This document shows positions 60,285-64,000 of a DNA stretch of 64,000 nt, piece after piece. The notes beneath the pieces were generated by a model. That model searched no databases. It was not told the origin of the DNA and saw only the letters and a program-made list of their open reading frames with translations. Where the stretch lies: positions 186,001 to 250,000 of the forward strand of contig SAUG01000044.1 in the NCBI GenBank assembly GCA_011316305.1. Direction: 5' to 3'. Position 1 is the stretch's first letter; each line of letters begins with the position of its first letter. The position numbers and the translations under genes are program-made. Origin of the DNA: Rusavskia elegans. Taxonomy: Eukaryota; Ascomycota; Lecanoromycetes; Teloschistales; Teloschistaceae.

Positions 60285-63200
60285 TATAACGTCTCTATAC
60301 GTTAAAGGGCGTTTCGTTTAAATCTGGCTACAGACGTAGGCGTAGTTCGAACTATTAAATAATAAAGGAGTCCTTGCGTAGGTTATTATAACTAATCCCG
60401 TATAGCCGCGAAAATACGGTTATAATATTATAAAGTATCTTCGTTACGAAGATAATTAAAAAGAGAATAGTAGTAATATATTTAATAATTATATTAATAA
60501 CTAATAATAAAAGCTATCTAATAGAAATAAAAAGCGATATATATAATAAAAGTAGCCAATAGTACCGATAGATAGTTATTCGCTAAAAGCCTCTATTATA
60601 TAAATCGACTATAGCGGCTATAGACGGCTATAGATAATTAGGCGCGTTTATCTAACTAATCTTCTAGTATATCTCTATAGAATTATAGATATTTAGTTAT
60701 TTGTTTTGGTTTTGGTGCCCGGTGAACCAGTGGTTCGATAAGCAAATCAAGCGTTGGTATACCAGTATTAAATATACGGTAGCAGAACTTATATCCTAGT
60801 TTAGTTAATATAAATAATAGTTCTTTCTATAGAATTTTATTTTAAATTTGCTTAGTAATATAATATATCTTTCTACCGATAATTTAACCAACTTAGAAAT
60901 TTTTATAGATAAATATACCTCGTAGTTATTGTTTCTTCTTTATTTACTAGCAATACAAGCCCTGTAATACCCCTCGCAAGTACTACGATTTACTAAAAGC
61001 CTTTACGTACGTATATACTCCCGCTAACAGCTATAGCTGCAAGCTAAACCAGACGGTAGTATCTATATCTATAATAACTATATCTACCCGCGCGGTTATC
61101 GACTACCTCGTTATAGCTAGAGCAACCTATTTTAACTTCGATAAAAATAGCCTCCTTACCGCCTTTAAAACGTGCTATCCGATCTCTCTACCCCCCTTTA
61201 GCTTAATTAACCGGGTAAAGCTTCTAGCCGTAGTAGCCAGCGTACTACCTAGTAACCCTTTTAAAGCTAGATAGGCTAAAGAGTACTTTAATAGCTTAGC
61301 GGAGCGTTTAGGTACGGGTTATATAATAAATATAGCCGAGGCGACGGATATAGATAATTACTTCGCAGTATAGTAGGTAGATATAGCGGAAAGATTGGAA
61401 GCTGATAATTATATATAACGTCGAGGAAGGACTGGATATATAGTATTTAAATATAGTAGAGAATTCGTGATCGAATAAAGAAGGAAATAGTTAAATAGAA
61501 GTGATTAACTACGCTGTAAACCTTGCCTGACGAACTTTAGCTATAAAAATTTCTTTATACGTGAAATACAACAATCGTTACCGTATATAACGTTGATGAA
61601 ATATATATATATATATGAAAACTCAATATAACCCCGGATAGAAGCCTTCCAGGGGGGGAATTATAGATATAATATAGTTTTTTTATATCGCTTTCTATTT
61701 AACCTTTTCGTATACGGGATTTTTAAAGTCTAGCTTTTCTCTTTTTTTTTTCTTTTTTTTTTTTTTGAATATTTTTATTATATATTTTCGAAGAAGTAAT
61801 CGTTTAATATCTTTCTATCGAATTTAGTTAAAAGATATTATTATATTTTTCTTTTATAGTCTTTATATTTATAATCTTTTAAAAGAATATAAGATTAAAA
61901 TAGGTAGTAATATCTATAGCGAGTATACTCGGGCCTAAAAATCTTATAATCTTTTAATTTCTAATACTATTAATATTATCTACTTTTTTTTTATAGTTTT
62001 CCTACTACTAATCTCCATTAGGAAATATTTTAAAAATAAAAAGAATAAATTTAGATCTAATATTAGGAATAGTTTTAATAAATTTATCGAAGCGCGATAT
62101 TATATCGAGTCTTTTTTAGATTCTAAAAAGGAAATTCGTAATTAACGCTTTATTTAGGAATCAGACCTCTGCCGACTTTTTAGAGAGTTAAAAATATATT
62201 ATTATTTATTATCGCGTATTAGATAAATATAAAAGTAATTTTATTATTTAGAAATAGCACGTATTATTTCGTTTCGACGAGTTCGATAATCTAATTACGT
62301 TTTATTCCTCTATAGATTTTATACCAGCCGCGTAAAAGGCGTCCGTTAAATTAGTTCCTGGTTTTAATTCGATTAATTTAAATTATTTTCTAAAGGAATT
62401 CGATTTTTTTCGACCTTTGGATTCAGTATATATATAAAAGAGTATCTAATAAAAGATATCTTCGTATTATATCTAGTAATACTAATTTAGATATCGATAT
62501 TATAAGTTACGTCTAGGTCTTCTACTATTTCCGCGAACTTTTATTTTTTAGTAATTATTTTATCCTATAATAATAAGGTTAGAGACTATCTATTTTTTAG
62601 TTATGTATTTAGTATTAAGTCTAGTTTTCCTTCTTTTAGCTATTTTTTTAATTCAGGCGTAGAATCGTATTTAACCTTTTCTATTTCTTTAATAATACTT
62701 TTATAGATTTTTTTTAATATCTTCTATCTATAGTTTTTAGATTAATTTTAAGGTTTTATTATATTTTAGTACTAGTTATATCAGTAAATAGTAATATTCC
62801 TTCCAGATTTATATTTCCTATACTTTACTCTTTTTTTTAATAAAGATATCGATTTCTAAAATTTATTCGTTATTTATATTAAATATAATATCTAATTGTC
62901 TATATAGAAGATTCTTAAATATAAAGAGATATATTATTTAAAGTTCTATCTTTTTTCCGACTATATTTTCTTATATCGGTATTTTAAAAATTGATTTTTT
63001 TTATTTATTTCTAATTATAATGTATTTTCTAGAACTTTCGATTATTATAAAATTGAAAATTCCGATAAATTCGTTTTTTATATTAATTTCGACTTCTATA
63101 ATTTTATTATTTAATTATAGACGTATTTAGATATATCTTTTAATCTAGTTATATAGTCCGTTTATAATTTTATTTTATTTTTTTCTATTTATAAAAGCTA

Positions 63201-64000
63201 TTATTTTATAACTTCTAATTATAACTTTAAGCGCTATTATCATAGGTTTTTCGGTTTTATATAGTTTAAACTCTATTATTAGCTTTTTTTTCGTTCTTCT
63301 AAGTTCCGTAGAATACTATTCTAATCTCTTCTTATCTAATAAATAGATAAAGTAATTATTATTATAGTAGACTATCTAATTTTTAGTTATATATTTTCTA
63401 ACTCTTTTTTCTAATAATTTTTCTATTATTTTAAATTAGTATTCGGTTACTTCTATAATTTTTTTAGTTAGATAATTCTTTTTAAGGTATTTTATTTTTC
63501 TTTATAAATAATAAACTTTAGTTCGTATTTTTCTAATTTTAGTAGTATTAAATTCTATTAAATTTCTTTTGGGCTATTTTTAAGCGGGTTCTATATTACT
63601 AAATATCTATTTATCTAAATAGATTTTGTATTATCTAATATTAATTCCAGTCGCTAGATTAATAGAAAATACTAGTAAATCTAGTTTTTTAATTATTATT
63701 ATAGCTTCCTTAATTTTTATATAGAGTCTTTTATAGAAATAGATTTTTAGAATTAAATCTTCCTAGTCTATTTTATATACTAACGTTGTAAACCAAATAA
63801 TATAAGTAGCTACCGACTTCTACTACTTTGAAACTATTAGTTTTCTTTCTATTACTCTATTTTATTATTATTTCCGAAGGCTTTTTTTATAGCTATAATT
63901 AGATTACCGAAAGCGTAGAAAATTAATAATATTTTATCTTTCCTTTAGTTCTCCGGGTTATTAAAAGATAGTCTTCTATATAGAACTATACTTAATTAAA
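60285..64000 (-). mobile_element. Gypsy-type LTR element, partial, runs off the right edge
   Basis: The LTR spans 60285-61674 with family X copy F inside it; without the insert it is about 412 bp. From 61675 the sequence is homologous to 14950-17480, including the zinc-knuckle region of gag near 63475-63510 on the minus strand. The second LTR is outside the window. Confidence 0.65.
60681..61670 (-). mobile_element. Family X retroposon, copy F, inside a Gypsy LTR
   Basis: Element at 60693-61658, flanked by AATTATAGATAT (60681-60692 and 61659-61670; 13 bp if the preceding G is counted). It begins TTAGTTATTTGTTTTGG and ends CCTTCCAGGGGGGG. It is the least RIP-damaged full copy. The plus strand frame over about 61060-61395 contains KPDGSIS, RATYFNFDKNSLLTAFKT, AKEYFNSLAERLGTGYI and IDNYFAV, with stops only of the TAG/TAA type. 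Confidence 0.7.

Noticed and set aside
1..64000. Telomere or subtelomere location
   Set aside because: No TTAGGG/CCCTAA array or telomere-linked helicase was seen. Repeat density alone does not show position.

Overview
The window reads as a filamentous ascomycete (Pezizomycotina-type) chromosome segment with a strongly two-part composition. Long A+T-rich blocks, with stop codons in every frame and almost no CpA or TpG, alternate with short islands of normal composition that carry genes. Inside the A+T-rich blocks old transposon proteins are still readable, but Cys, His and Gln codons have become Tyr and TAG/TAA codons. That is the C-to-T (at CpA) pattern expected from repeat-induced point mutation (RIP). 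No rRNA gene, functional tRNA gene, CRISPR array, bacterial-type operon or telomere repeat was seen. Many short open frames in the window start at GTG or TTG and are not credible in a eukaryote.

Gene islands. (1) About 1045-3240: an intact two-exon Myb/SANT-like nuclear protein gene. (2) About 22700-27800: a small Cys-rich ORF, a coiled-coil gene killed by three RIP-type stops, a 658-bp hAT-type non-autonomous transposon with 8-bp target duplication, and a two-exon gene for a 702-residue protein of unknown function. (3) About 36690-40620: a frameshifted 2.5-kb relic gene and a degraded protein-kinase fragment. (4) About 43830-44190: a small island with at most one 60-codon ORF. (5) About 55740-59060: a decayed hypothetical gene and an intact 452-codon gene for an acidic, probably nuclear protein.

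Repeat blocks. A Copia element lies at 5162-10913 with two 213-bp LTRs. Two Gypsy relatives, one on each strand (14539-17893 minus, 17948-21917 plus), both landed in one copy of a roughly 0.95-kb retroposon, here called family X. A second Copia (46418-52313, minus) split a tRNA-like SINE. A third Copia and a further Gypsy run toward the right edge. Two families of short foldback elements rich in CGGGTCGG-type sequence, a 300-bp tandem repeat and a 9-bp minisatellite fill much of the rest.

The genes do not form an obvious pathway. The most unusual signal is a roughly 90-bp GC-rich element found upstream of both clearly intact nuclear-type genes (1052-1140 and 58775-58862). It has the same orientation relative to each gene and a similar distance to each start codon. 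Its hairpin keeps its position and pairing while its sequence differs. All family assignments come from reading the sequence by eye; no database search was run.
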